In this document: piece by piece, positions 51,313 to 60,640 of the stretch
Layout: each line of letters starts with the position of its first letter
Position numbering within the stretch: the stretch's first letter is position 1
NCBI GenBank assembly: GCA_030692565.1
Contig: JAUYAO010000058.1
Location: 62,001-126,000, forward strand
Direction: 5' to 3'
Source: Nitrospira sp.
GTDB taxonomy: Bacteria > Nitrospirota > Nitrospiria > Nitrospirales > Nitrospiraceae
DNA: 64,000 nucleotides
Notes under the pieces: model-generated
What the model saw: the letters and a program-made list of their open reading frames with translations, nothing else
Databases searched by the model: none
What the model was told of the DNA's origin: nothing
Translations under genes and position numbers: made by a program

Positions 51313-51534
51313 CTAAGCGCCAGTCTGATAGATGGCGGGACGATAGCGGGGTTTCGGAATAGGCTTCCGCTCGGCACGGGCGGCAGCCAGCCACGCGCGC
51401 TTCGCGATTTCGGCCTGCTTCAACGCCTCAGCCGGCGTCTTGCCGAACGCCGAACAGGCTTCAAGGTCAGGAATGTCGGCAATGTACCCGCCGTCCGCCT
51501 TGCTGTAAAAAATGTTGATGTGGTAATGCGTCAT
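51313..51534 (-). CDS. hicB: HicB-type antitoxin
   Basis: 73 aa. RNase-H-like HicB half: THYHINIFYSKADGGYIADIPDLEACSAFGKTPAEALKQAE. A basic, Pro-rich tail (KPIPKPRYRPAIY) takes the place of a DNA-binding domain. Its ATG overlaps the toxin stop (ATGA). Neutralises the HicA toxin encoded just upstream. Confidence 0.88.
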   Translation of the reverse strand: MTHYHINIFYSKADGGYIADIPDLEACSAFGKTPAEALKQAEIAKRAWLAAARAERKPIPKPRYRPAIYQTGA

Positions 51535-51791
51535 GATTCCTCGCCCGGCTGCAATTCTAGATCATAGCGTTCCACGATCTCAAGCAACTGGCGAACCTGA
51601 TACGGCTTGGCTTTTCCATCGACTTCTTGAAGATTGACCAGTTCGCGGACATGGGAATGTACGAAAATATGGTGGCTCCCCCTTGTGCGCGAAAGACGAA
51701 ATCCAAACGCCTTTACAAGAGTGACCGCTTCACTAAAGCGAAGATTCTTTGAGCCACCCAGTGCTTTCGCCAGCAGCTTTCTCTTATTCAT
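51531..51791 (-). CDS. hicA: HicA-type mRNA interferase toxin
   Basis: 86 aa from ATG 51791 (GGAGGGG in front). Double-stranded-RNA-binding-like fold with the active-site His in SRTRGSHHIFVH, and VRELVNLQEVDGKAKPYQVRQLLEIVERY. Starts MNKRKLLAKALGGSKNLRFSEAVTLVKAFGF. The longer frame to 51890 is an Arg-rich extension without family similarity. Toxin gene first, then HicB. Confidence 0.88.
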   Translation of the reverse strand: MNKRKLLAKALGGSKNLRFSEAVTLVKAFGFRLSRTRGSHHIFVHSHVRELVNLQEVDGKAKPYQVRQLLEIVERYDLELQPGEES

Positions 51792-51816
51792 CCCCTCCGC
51801 CCACCTTAAGAAGCCA

Positions 51817-52758
51817 CTATGGCAGGATCGGCTGCGCCGGCGTGGTCTCCGGCGCGGCGCCGTCTTTCGCATCGCGGGCGCAGCGGACACCCATCCAGTT
51901 CATCGAGGTCTTGGGGTCCGTGCCGTTGCGTTGTGAGACCCGCACGCTCGGCGTGCTGTCGATCCAGCCTCCGCCACGGAACGCCTTCTGCGAGCCCTTG
52001 TCCGGCCCCTTGGGATTCTTGTCCGGTGCGGTTTTGTAATAGTCCTTATCGTACCAGTCGGCCACCCACTCGGCGACGTTGCCGGCCATCTGAAACACGC
52101 CATACGGGCTCGCGGCGTTGTCGTACTTGAATACGGAGATGATCGGGGGATAGAGCAAGAGCCGCTCGGGGCGATCGCGCACCGGACCTGACAGGCCGGT
52201 CCGGCCGAAGTTCGCCCGCGATAGTCCGGCCATCTCGTTGCCCCATGGATAAATGCGGCTATCCGTCGCGCCCCGCGCCGCCTTTTCCCATTCGGCCTCA
52301 GTCGGCAACCGCTTCCCCGCCCACTTGCAGTACTCATCGGCTTCGTACCACGTTACGTGCATGATGGGATGCGACACCATGGTGTCTTGAAAGTTGCCAC
52401 CGTCAAACTTCCAATCCACTTGAGGTGGACGATTGGTCGCCAAGACGAATTTCAAATATTGGACGGTCGTCACTTCGTATTTATCGATGTCATAGGCATC
52501 AAGGTAGATCGAGCGCTGCGGCATCTCCACCAGATAGGCGTTCTTATCCGTTTTCTTATCACTGCCCATCGTGAACGGCCCCGCCGGAATATGGACCATG
52601 TCGTCGTACGCCGGCAGCTTGATGCGTTCGGCGGCCAACTTGCGCCCCTCTGCCGTCCACTCCTGCTTCACATCGCCCACATCCATCGCCCATGCCGATC
52701 CAGCGGCTCCCACCAAACCTGCTATCCAGACTGCACTGATGAACCCTGTCTTTCTCAC
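51817..52758 (-). CDS. Secreted SUMF1/formylglycine-generating-enzyme-type protein (second copy)
   Basis: 313 aa from the GTG at 52758, which lies 7 nt after AAGGAGG and begins a signal peptide (VRKTGFISAVWIAGLVGAAGSAWA). The ATG at 52776 usually preferred by gene finders lies before that Shine-Dalgarno. SUMF1 domain: MVHIPAGPFTMGSDKKTDK, YDIDKYEVTTVQYLKFV, KRLPTEAEWEKAARG, FQMAGNVAEWVADWY, AFRGGGWIDSTPSVRVSQRNG. No sulfatase nearby. Same family as 30987..31817. Confidence 0.88.
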   Translation of the reverse strand: MRKTGFISAVWIAGLVGAAGSAWAMDVGDVKQEWTAEGRKLAAERIKLPAYDDMVHIPAGPFTMGSDKKTDKNAYLVEMPQRSIYLDAYDIDKYEVTTVQYLKFVLATNRPPQVDWKFDGGNFQDTMVSHPIMHVTWYEADEYCKWAGKRLPTEAEWEKAARGATDSRIYPWGNEMAGLSRANFGRTGLSGPVRDRPERLLLYPPIISVFKYDNAASPYGVFQMAGNVAEWVADWYDKDYYKTAPDKNPKGPDKGSQKAFRGGGWIDSTPSVRVSQRNGTDPKTSMNWMGVRCARDAKDGAAPETTPAQPILP

Positions 52759-52777
52759 GATCCGGCCTCCTTGCATG

Positions 52778-53368
52778 CTACATCCCCGGTTCAATCTTCT
52801 CCGGCTCCGCACCTTTATTGAAATCTTCCAATGGCTGAAAGTTCAGCGGGAGCTGGAAGAGGTAATCTGTCACCGCCCGTAGCTTCACATGTTGGTATTC
52901 CACGATCCAACTCCCGTCCTTCTTTGCCAGCTTCATAGGGAAACGAATGTCCGTCGCCAGCCACTGATAATAGACCTCGGTACGCTCTCCGTGCTTCGTC
53001 ACGACTTCATAGAGGATCGTCGGATGGCCCTCGCGGACTTCCTGCCCGATTTCCTCGCGGGACACTTCCCCGTCCAACTTCTCCGTCACCCACAAATCCT
53101 GATCCGCGCTGTAGGGTATGGTCTTGAAATGTTTCATCCGTGACAGCAGCATCCACACCACTTGCTTGTCTTTGCGCACAATGCTGACATTGACCGGCCC
53201 CATCGTGTGGTGCTCGATGCGCCACATGTTATCGCGGTAATAGATGTTGGCTTTGCCCGTGCGGCCGTCGATCTTGGTGATGCGATCGGCGGTAAACTCC
53301 AGAGCCCAGGCGGCTCCGCCGAAGCCGATCCCCAGGGTGACGATCAGTGCTGAAATGATGTGACGCAT
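52778..53368 (-). CDS. Secreted DUF4412-like protein
   Basis: 196 aa. Signal peptide residues 1-22 (AAWALE). The mature protein is a beta-sandwich type: FTADRITKIDGRTGKANIYYRDNMWRIEHHTMGP, VVWMLLSRMKHFKTIPY, and later DIRFPMKLAKKDGSWIVEYQHVKLRAV. It looks like a DUF4412/LolA-type lipid-binding-like fold. It precedes the SUMF1-type gene by 19 bp, so the two are likely co-transcribed. Confidence 0.8.
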   Translation of the reverse strand: MRHIISALIVTLGIGFGGAAWALEFTADRITKIDGRTGKANIYYRDNMWRIEHHTMGPVNVSIVRKDKQVVWMLLSRMKHFKTIPYSADQDLWVTEKLDGEVSREEIGQEVREGHPTILYEVVTKHGERTEVYYQWLATDIRFPMKLAKKDGSWIVEYQHVKLRAVTDYLFQLPLNFQPLEDFNKGAEPEKIEPGM

Positions 53369-53418
53369 AGCCGTTCAATCTACCTAATCTACATTGTTGA
53401 TTGCTAGATGGTGCCGAG

Positions 53419-54417
53419 TCAGATCGTGAGGACGGCGGCGCCTTGAAACGATCCAGCCTTGAGCGCTTGCAGCGCCTGATTGGCTTGCAGCAAGGGAAAG
53501 CGGACGGTATGGGGTTTGATCGGAATGGCGGCTGCTTCGCGCAACAGCTCAATGCCGTCCTGGCGCGTATTGGCCGTGACGCTGCGCAAGACACGCTCCC
53601 CGAAAATGTCGCGATCGTAGTTCAGTGACGGAATCGGCGACATGTGGATACCGGCCAGTGCGAGGGTGCCGCCCCGCTCCAATGCGCGTAAGGCCGGAGG
53701 CACCAGCTCGCCCGCCGGCGCAAAGATGATCGACCCATGAAGCTTGTCAGGCGGCTCATCGTGCGCGCCGCCGACCCACGCAGCACCCAACTCGCGCGCC
53801 AGCGCCTGGTGCTCGGCCTTGAGCGAGCTGACGTACACCTGACACCCCCAATGATGCGCGATCTGGATCGCGATATGCGCGGAGGCGCCGAACCCGTAGA
53901 GCCCAAGCCGCTGGCCTGGCTTGATGCCGCTCAATCGCAACGCGCGATAGCCGATGATGCCGGCGCAGAGCAGCGGCGCCGCTTCGTCATCGGTAAAGCC
54001 CGGCGGGATGGGATAGGCAAACCGCGCCGGCACGACTGCATATTCCGCATAGCCGCCGTCGACTTGATAGCCGGTAAATCGCGCCTTCAGGCATAAATTC
54101 TCCCGCTCACTCGTGCAGAACTCGCAGGCCCCGCAAGTCCCTTGGAGCCAGGCGATCCCGACGCGATCGCCCGTGCGAATCTCCGTCACCCCGACCCCCA
54201 GTCGCGCGACCGTGCCGACGACCTGATGACCCGGCACCAGCGGCCACTTCACATCGGCTAGCTCTCCCTCGATGACATGCAGATCGGTGCGGCAGACTGC
54301 GCAGACATGCACCTTCACCAGCACTTCGCCAGGACCCGGCAGCGGCATGGGGATGTCGCGAAGCTGCAACGGGCTGCCCGCCACATCTCCGACATGGTCG
54401 AGGACCATGGCCTTCAT
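53419..54417 (-). CDS. Zinc-dependent alcohol dehydrogenase
   Basis: 332 aa, medium-chain MDR family. Catalytic zinc region VCAVCRTDLHVIEGE and GHQVVGTV; structural-zinc lobe CGACEFCTSERENLC with four cysteines; Rossmann LGLYGFGASAHIAIQIA. Nearest to AdhA/AdhP-type NAD(P)-alcohol dehydrogenases. Alone in its neighbourhood, between the DUF4412-like gene and YceI; substrate unknown. Confidence 0.92.
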   Translation of the reverse strand: MKAMVLDHVGDVAGSPLQLRDIPMPLPGPGEVLVKVHVCAVCRTDLHVIEGELADVKWPLVPGHQVVGTVARLGVGVTEIRTGDRVGIAWLQGTCGACEFCTSERENLCLKARFTGYQVDGGYAEYAVVPARFAYPIPPGFTDDEAAPLLCAGIIGYRALRLSGIKPGQRLGLYGFGASAHIAIQIAHHWGCQVYVSSLKAEHQALARELGAAWVGGAHDEPPDKLHGSIIFAPAGELVPPALRALERGGTLALAGIHMSPIPSLNYDRDIFGERVLRSVTANTRQDGIELLREAAAIPIKPHTVRFPLLQANQALQALKAGSFQGAAVLTI

Positions 54418-54449
54418 AAACTCTCCGATGAATCGCGATAGGTAAGTGC

Positions 54450-54480
54450 CCCGGCCGGCTCACCAGGTGAGCCGGCCGGG
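54450..54480. terminator. Perfect 15-bp-stem palindrome, possible terminator
   Basis: CCCGGCCGGCTCACC and its complement around one central A, between the alcohol dehydrogenase and YceI genes. No T-run on either side, so a different role (processing, pausing) is as likely. Confidence 0.45.
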
Positions 54481-54502
54481 ATCTAGGAGGAGCGGGAAAC
54501 GG

Positions 54503-55114
54503 CTACGGCTTTTTGGCCTTGATGCACTCGATATCGAGCCGGATATTCACCTCGTCGCCGACGACAAACCCGCCGGTGTCGAGCGTCTTGTTCCAGACCA
54601 TGCCGAAATCTTTCCGATTCACTTTTCCCTCGGCGGTAAATCCCCCGCGTGTGTTGCCCCAGGGATCTTTGGTGACGCCGTTAAAGGTTCCGACTAACGT
54701 GATCTCTTTCGTTACGCCATGGAGCGTGAGGTCGCCAAGTGCCGTATAGCCCTCGCCGGTCTTCTTGTAGCTCTTCAATTTGTAGGTCATCGTCGGAAAC
54801 TTTTCGACATCGAAGAAATCCGCGTTCCGGAGATGCGCATCCCGCTTCTCGTGGTTGGTGTTGACCGACCCCGTGTTGATCGTCGCTTCGATCGTCTTGA
54901 ACTGGTGCGCCTCCGCATCCATCTCCACCACACCCGTGTAATCCATAAACTTGCCCGCCGTCTTCGAGACGACCATGTGGGCGACGCGAAACTCAATGAT
55001 GGAGTGATCGGGATCCAGATCCCAGCGCGCCATCTCGGCCCCTGCCCCCGCCGGCCATCCGGCCAGTAACACCGCACACAAGATGCCAGCTTTCACGATT
55101 GTCCGTTGATACAT
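54503..55114 (-). CDS. YceI-family periplasmic lipocalin-like protein
   Basis: 203 aa from ATG 55114, with signal peptide (residues 1-25). YceI beta-barrel: WDLDPDHSIIEFRVAHMVVSKTAGKF, HLRNADFFDVEKFPTMTYK, LTLHGVTKEITL, VNRKDFGMVWN. The family binds isoprenoid/fatty-acid-like ligands. The frame upstream of 55114 overlaps the TonB-like gene end. Confidence 0.94.
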   Translation of the reverse strand: MYQRTIVKAGILCAVLLAGWPAGAGAEMARWDLDPDHSIIEFRVAHMVVSKTAGKFMDYTGVVEMDAEAHQFKTIEATINTGSVNTNHEKRDAHLRNADFFDVEKFPTMTYKLKSYKKTGEGYTALGDLTLHGVTKEITLVGTFNGVTKDPWGNTRGGFTAEGKVNRKDFGMVWNKTLDTGGFVVGDEVNIRLDIECIKAKKP

Positions 55115-55167
55115 GCACCCTCCATGAGATGAACTGCCCGAGAACACTGCCCCGCACTTCTGTCCCG

Positions 55168-56163
55168 TCACTTTTTAGACGACCCGGCACCGGCCTCAGG
55201 CGAGGCGGCTTGTTTGTTCGTAATCGATTGCACCTCTCGTGCTCCGGTCTTCGCCCCCGTCCGCATCCGCACATGGACATCGACCGCTTCCGACTCGATA
55301 TTATCCGGAAACGGGGGGAACGGCTGGGCATGGACCACCGCATAAATCCCCGCCTCATCGACTTCCCGCGCGCCGGATCCTTTTTCAATCTGAATCAACT
55401 GCACGCGTCCGCTGGGGTAGAGCCTGAACTTCACCCGGACCGTCTCGCTCGTCGGTGCGTGCCGCACATGGCGGACCGTACGGCTCCAGCTGCGGCTTAC
55501 CAGATGACTGATCTGCTGCCAATAGGCCTTGCCCTGCCCTGGTGTCGGCATCGGAAGCAAATCTTCCTCGACCACCAACCCGCCCGAGACCGGCAAGGCG
55601 TCCGGCTGCACTTCGTCCTGCGCCGACTCCCCGCCCGGCGGCTCCTCGGAACTCGGCAGCGGCGTATCGCTGCCTTCGTTGGCCGCCTCCTGCTTCCCCA
55701 TGGTGACATAGACGACACGCGTGAGCACCCGCTCAAACTTGTCTTTCTTCACGCGGGCAATGGTTACTTGCACTCTGGCGGCTTTGGGAGGGACCGAGAG
55801 TTTTCCTGCTGGAATCGGCTCCATCGTGGCCGATCCCTTCATCACCATCTCGACGGTGTCAGGCTCCAACGCGACCACGCGCTTCTGAAACAGAACCGAT
55901 TCGCAAATCGCCACCAGCGGCGCGCCGCCTTGGGTCACCCCGCCAACAGCGATCGACAAGTCAAACGGCTTCCCCACTTGAATATCGCCGGACGCATCGG
56001 CCGTCGCCAGGTCAATTTTGACCCAACGCGTGCCGATTGGCGCAGGAGAGGCTTCTGACGGGGATCCTGCCGCCTGGCTGACTGGCATGAGACTGAGCGG
56101 AAGGAGACAGAGCCCGAGGGCGCCGGCCAGCAAGGCGAGAGGACTGGGCGCGGGGTGGTACAT
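55168..56163 (-). CDS. Secreted TonB/TolA-C-terminal-domain protein
   Basis: 331 aa. Signal peptide or anchor to residue ~32. Residues ~45-150 are a beta-domain with VKIDLATADASGDIQVGKPFDLS and QVTIARVKKDKFERVLTRVVYV. A Pro/Glu/Ser linker follows. The C-terminus (YWQQISHLVSRSWSRTVRHVRHAPTSETVRVKFRLYPSGRVQLIQIEKGSG) is a TonB-like domain. No exbB/exbD nearby, so an energy-transducing role is unproven. Confidence 0.8.
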   Translation of the reverse strand: MYHPAPSPLALLAGALGLCLLPLSLMPVSQAAGSPSEASPAPIGTRWVKIDLATADASGDIQVGKPFDLSIAVGGVTQGGAPLVAICESVLFQKRVVALEPDTVEMVMKGSATMEPIPAGKLSVPPKAARVQVTIARVKKDKFERVLTRVVYVTMGKQEAANEGSDTPLPSSEEPPGGESAQDEVQPDALPVSGGLVVEEDLLPMPTPGQGKAYWQQISHLVSRSWSRTVRHVRHAPTSETVRVKFRLYPSGRVQLIQIEKGSGAREVDEAGIYAVVHAQPFPPFPDNIESEAVDVHVRMRTGAKTGAREVQSITNKQAASPEAGAGSSKK

Positions 56164-56253
56164 AGAGGCATCCTACTCAGCCCCGTGATCGAGTGCAACC
56201 CGATTTTTCGGCAAGCACGTGCCTCCTTCACAGGGTTACGTTAGAATACAGCT

Positions 56254-57288
56254 ATGCGCGCACTCGTGAAAACATCCGCTGGCCCCGGGCTGACAGCAAT
56301 GACTTGTCCGGACCCGACTCCAGGACCGAACGATGTCATCGTGAAGATCAAAGCCACCTCGCTCTGCGGCACCGATGCCCATATCTACAACTGGGACCCC
56401 TGGGCGCACAGCCGCATTCATCCGCCCCGCATCATCGGCCATGAAATGTGCGGCGAGGTCGTCGAGATCGGCAGGGATGTCAGGCGAGTGAAGATCGGCG
56501 ACTACGTTGCGGCCGAATCGCACATCACCTGCGGCCACTGTTTCCAGTGCCGCACCGGCCAGGCCCATGTCTGTCGAAACTATCGCATCCTCGGAGTCGA
56601 TCGCGACGGCTCCTTTGCCGAGTATGTCGTCCTGCCGGAGAATGTGCTCTGGAACACCTCTCCGTCCATCCCGCCGGAATACGCCTCGGTCCAGGAACCA
56701 CTCGGCAATGCGGTCGATGCCGCCCTCGCGGAAGACCTCACCGGCCATACCGTTTTGATCACCGGCTGCGGACCGACCGGATTATTCTCGACCGCCGTCG
56801 CCCGCACCGCCGGCGCGGCGACGATCATTGCCACGGATGTGAGTGACTATCGCCTCGGCCTGGCCAAACAGGTCGGCGCCGACTACGTGTTGAACGCCAA
56901 GACCCAGACGCCCGAGCAGATCGCGGCGGCGATTCGCGAGATCACCGCCGGAGAAGGTGTCGATGCCTCGTTGGAAATGTCCGGCCACCCGAGCGCGCTG
57001 CACCAGGCCTTCGGCGCGGTCAAGAACGGAGGACGGGTGACCCTCTTCGGCATTCCGACCGGGCCGATCTCGTTCGACCTGGCCAACGAAATCATCTTCA
57101 AAGGGATTCGCGTGCACGGCATTACAGGCCGGCGCCTCTTCAGCACGTGGTATCGCCTGGCCGGGCTCTTCAAAGCCGGGCTCAACATCAAGCCGATCGT
57201 CACGCATACCTTCCCGATGAGCGACTACGCCCGGGGGTTTGAGTTGATCAATTCCGGACAGTGCGGCAAAGTGGTTTTGTTTCCCTGA
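56254..57288 (+). CDS. tdh: L-threonine 3-dehydrogenase
   Basis: 344 aa, MDR zinc enzyme. Catalytic zinc region [18 protein letters not shown] and [12 protein letters not shown]; structural-zinc cysteines [15 protein letters not shown]; Rossmann [19 protein letters not shown]. These match bacterial Tdh, which oxidises threonine to 2-amino-3-ketobutyrate. Seven bp later starts kbl, the next pathway enzyme, which confirms the assignment. Confidence 0.96.
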   Translation: MRALVKTSAGPGLTAMTCPDPTPGPNDVIVKIKATSLCGTDAHIYNWDPWAHSRIHPPRIIGHEMCGEVVEIGRDVRRVKIGDYVAAESHITCGHCFQCRTGQAHVCRNYRILGVDRDGSFAEYVVLPENVLWNTSPSIPPEYASVQEPLGNAVDAALAEDLTGHTVLITGCGPTGLFSTAVARTAGAATIIATDVSDYRLGLAKQVGADYVLNAKTQTPEQIAAAIREITAGEGVDASLEMSGHPSALHQAFGAVKNGGRVTLFGIPTGPISFDLANEIIFKGIRVHGITGRRLFSTWYRLAGLFKAGLNIKPIVTHTFPMSDYARGFELINSGQCGKVVLFP

Positions 57289-57295
57289 TCCAGCC

Positions 57296-58483
57296 ATGGC
57301 GTACCAGTCACTCAAGAAAGTGCTCACGCAACAACTCGCCGACATCCGCGCGGCGGGGCTGTATAAGCACGAGCGGCAACTTCTCAGCCCGCAAGGGACC
57401 GACATCCGCGTCGCGCAAGGCCCGGCGCTCAACCTCTGCGCGAACAACTACCTGGGCCTCGCCAATCATCCGGACATCCGGCAAGCCGCCGTCGACGGAT
57501 TGACCGAACACGGATACGGCATGGCCTCCGTGCGCTTCATCTGCGGCACCCAGGATCTGCACGTGCAGTTGGAACAGGCGATCAGCACCTTTCTCGGAAC
57601 CGAGAACACAATTCTCTATAGCTCCTGCTTCGACGCCAACGGCGGCCTGTTTGAGGTGCTGCTGAGTGAAGAGGACGCCGTGATCAGCGACGCGCTGAAT
57701 CATGCCAGCGTGATCGACGGCATTCGGCTCTGTAAGGCGAAGCGCCTTCGATACGCCCATGCCGACATGGCCGAGCTTGAAACGCAGCTACGAGAAGCCC
57801 GTTCCTGCCGGCTGCGCCTGATCGCGACCGACGGAGTCTTTTCCATGGATGGAGATCTCGCCAAGCTCGATGAGATTGTCGAGCTGGCCGATCGCTACGA
57901 CGCCATCGTCATGGTGGATGACAGCCACGCGACCGGGGTGCTGGGTCCGAACGGACGCGGAACGCCGGCGCATTTCGGGGTGGTCGATCGAGTGGATATC
58001 GTGACGAGCACGCTCGGGAAAAGCCTCGGCGGCGCGGCCGGAGGATTCACCTCGGGACGGGCGGAAATCGTCGAGTTGCTGCGTCAGCGCTCGCGTCCGT
58101 ACCTCTTTTCGAATGCCCTGCCGCCGGTGATCGCGGCAGCCGCGCTGCAAGCGGTGCAACTGGTCGCACAAGGCGATGTGTTGCGCGCGCACCTGCGTGA
58201 CAACGCCGCATTTTTCCGCACACAATTGACTGCGCTCGGATTCCGGCTCGTCCCCGGGCATCACCCTATCATTCCGGTAATGCTGGGTGATGCCACCCTC
58301 GCGTCACGCATGGCAGAGAAACTGCTCCAGGAAGGCATTTACGTGGTCGGCTTCAGCTTTCCCGTCGTGCCGAAGGACCAGGCGCGCATCCGCGTGCAGA
58401 TGTCCGCCGCGCATACGAGGACGCAATTGCAACAGGCTATCGGCGCCTTTGAAAAGGTTGGTCGAGAACTCGGAGTGATCTAA
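57296..58483 (+). CDS. kbl: Glycine C-acetyltransferase (2-amino-3-ketobutyrate CoA ligase)
   Basis: 395 aa PLP enzyme of the alpha-oxoamine synthase family. Conserved [60 protein letters not shown]; the PLP lysine lies in [18 protein letters not shown]. Splits 2-amino-3-ketobutyrate with CoA into glycine and acetyl-CoA, completing the tdh-kbl threonine route. Confidence 0.97.
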   Translation: MAYQSLKKVLTQQLADIRAAGLYKHERQLLSPQGTDIRVAQGPALNLCANNYLGLANHPDIRQAAVDGLTEHGYGMASVRFICGTQDLHVQLEQAISTFLGTENTILYSSCFDANGGLFEVLLSEEDAVISDALNHASVIDGIRLCKAKRLRYAHADMAELETQLREARSCRLRLIATDGVFSMDGDLAKLDEIVELADRYDAIVMVDDSHATGVLGPNGRGTPAHFGVVDRVDIVTSTLGKSLGGAAGGFTSGRAEIVELLRQRSRPYLFSNALPPVIAAAALQAVQLVAQGDVLRAHLRDNAAFFRTQLTALGFRLVPGHHPIIPVMLGDATLASRMAEKLLQEGIYVVGFSFPVVPKDQARIRVQMSAAHTRTQLQQAIGAFEKVGRELGVI

Positions 58484-58545
58484 GCGCGCGCGCTGCTGAG
58501 ATCGTTCAAGACAGTCGCTCCCCGTCCTGTTAGAATCTTCCCCGC

Positions 58546-60615
58546 ATGAACGGCACGTTGATGAAGCGACTCCTCGTCAGCACGGCGCTCGCGCTGCCGG
58601 TCGGCGCACTGCTGATCGCGGCGTACCATCGACAGGTCTTCGCGACGGCGCAGGTACAAAGCACGGACTTTCTCTTTGCCGCCCGGGCCGGCGAACAATC
58701 CCGGACCACCGTCATCGTCGGCATCGATCAACGCAGCTACCGCGAACTCCTCCCGACATATGGCCCGCTGGTGAACTGGCCTCGCACACTCTATGCGCAG
58801 GCCCTGCAGGCTCTACGCGCAGCCGGCGCGCGCACGGTCGTGCTCGATATCTTCTTCGACGCGGCCAAATCGGACGACCCGCATCTCATCGCCGCCATGC
58901 AAGAGATGGGCAACGTGATTGCGCCGCTCGAAGCGCAAGGACCCAAAGCGCTTCATCCACGACCCGGGGTCGCGCAGGAGTTCGAGGTGTTCGTCTCTCC
59001 AGCCGCCGCCATCCGGTCCGCGGCAGTGGCAGAGGGGACGGTCAACGTCACCACGGATCGCGATACAGTGGTCCGCAGTCTACCCCTCTTATTGGAAGCG
59101 AAGGGGCAGGTGCATCCGGCATTGGCGCTTTCAGCCGTCGCGCGCTATGTCCGGCGGCCGGCCGTGCTCGACGCCGACGCCACGGACGAGACCGCCTATG
59201 GAGCGGGGCGAGCCATTCCATTGATCGACAACGGCCGCATGCTCATCAACTTCCTCGGGCCTCCGTCGAGTCCGGAGCGAGGCGGTGCGTTTACCATTCT
59301 TCCTTTCGTGGACCTGCTCAACAAGTCGTTCGAGCCCGACCTCGTACGAGACAAAATCGTGCTGCTGGGGTTGACCATTCGCGGCGTGGACGAGTTTGCC
59401 ACGCCCACAACGGCGGAAACCAGAATGTGGGGCGTGGAAGTCCAGGCCAACATCGTCGAAACGATTCTCGGCCAGCGCTATCTCGTGCCGAGCTCTGCAC
59501 CGGCGACGAGCCTGCTCGTATGCGCGGCCGCGTTGATCGGAACCTGGCTCGCGGCGCTGCTCCGCCCCATTCGCGCGGCGATGGGATTGTTGGGATTGCT
59601 GCTCCTGTATTTCCTGGCCGGCGGGATCCTCTTCGATCAGGGGACGCTCTTGAATCTGATTTATCCGCCCGCCGCGCTGGCGCTCGGCTTTGCAGTCAGC
59701 CAAGTCTATCGCCTGCTCTTCGAACAAGCGCAGCAACGGACGATGCGGGACGTCATGGCGCGCTACCTCTCGCCTTCCGTCAGTCAGTGGGTCCTGAACC
59801 AGCCCGAGCGTCTCACGCTGGGAGGTGAAACCCGCACGATGACCGCCTTCTTCTGCGACCTTCGCGGCTTCACGACCCTGTCCCAAGCCATGGAGCCGCA
59901 AGCCCTCGTGGCGCTCCTGAACGACTACATGAGCGCGATGACGGAGATCGTGTTCCGGCATGACGGCGTGCTGGACAAATACATCGGCGACGAGATCATG
60001 GCGTTTTGGAATGCGCCGATGGATCAACCCGACCATGCCGCCAGGGCCTGCGCCACGGCGCTCGATATGGTCCAGCGGCTGCACGAACTGCGCACGCAGT
60101 GGAAAGAACGGGGCAATCCGCAACTTGACCTGGGTATCGGGATCAACACCGGCCCGATGGTGGTGGGGAATATGGGATCGCGTGACCGGCTCGCATATAC
60201 CGTCCTCGGAGACGCCGTCAACATTGCGTCCCGCCTGCAAGGCGTCAACAAAGACTATGGAACCAGAGTGCTGGTCAGCGAGGCGACAATGAACGCCGCC
60301 GGAGAGTCGTTCACGTATCGGTATCTCGACCGCGTACAAGTGAAAGGACGAACCGAACCGCTGGCGGTGTATGAGGTGGTGTCCTACCGGCATCAGCTCG
60401 ATCCGAAAACGGGGACGCTGCTGGAGCGGTATGCGAGCGGCATCGAACGGTATCACGCCGGGCAATGGGCGGCGGCGGCCGAACTCTTCGACAGGCTCCT
60501 GGCCGATTATCCGGGAGACGGCCCGAGCGCTCTCTACCTGCGCCGCAGCCGGGAGTTTGCCGCAACTCCTCCCCCGCCTGATTGGAACGGGGTCACGATC
60601 CTGACAACCAAATAG
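58546..60615 (+). CDS. CHASE2-domain adenylate/guanylate cyclase
   Basis: 689 aa. N-terminal transmembrane helix (~8-26), periplasmic CHASE2 sensor (~35-310; IVGIDQRSYRELLPTYGPLVNWPR), three transmembrane helices (~320-400), then a class III cyclase (TAFFCDLRGFTTLSQ and DKYIGDEIMAFWN carry the two metal-binding Asp; NIASRLQGVNKDYG the transition-state part). The last ~70 residues look TPR-like. Makes cAMP or cGMP in response to an external signal. Convergent with the FecR-domain gene. Confidence 0.93.
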   Translation: MNGTLMKRLLVSTALALPVGALLIAAYHRQVFATAQVQSTDFLFAARAGEQSRTTVIVGIDQRSYRELLPTYGPLVNWPRTLYAQALQALRAAGARTVVLDIFFDAAKSDDPHLIAAMQEMGNVIAPLEAQGPKALHPRPGVAQEFEVFVSPAAAIRSAAVAEGTVNVTTDRDTVVRSLPLLLEAKGQVHPALALSAVARYVRRPAVLDADATDETAYGAGRAIPLIDNGRMLINFLGPPSSPERGGAFTILPFVDLLNKSFEPDLVRDKIVLLGLTIRGVDEFATPTTAETRMWGVEVQANIVETILGQRYLVPSSAPATSLLVCAAALIGTWLAALLRPIRAAMGLLGLLLLYFLAGGILFDQGTLLNLIYPPAALALGFAVSQVYRLLFEQAQQRTMRDVMARYLSPSVSQWVLNQPERLTLGGETRTMTAFFCDLRGFTTLSQAMEPQALVALLNDYMSAMTEIVFRHDGVLDKYIGDEIMAFWNAPMDQPDHAARACATALDMVQRLHELRTQWKERGNPQLDLGIGINTGPMVVGNMGSRDRLAYTVLGDAVNIASRLQGVNKDYGTRVLVSEATMNAAGESFTYRYLDRVQVKGRTEPLAVYEVVSYRHQLDPKTGTLLERYASGIERYHAGQWAAAAELFDRLLADYPGDGPSALYLRRSREFAATPPPPDWNGVTILTTK

Positions 60616-60640
60616 CCGTGGGCTGCCGTCTTCAGCCCGC

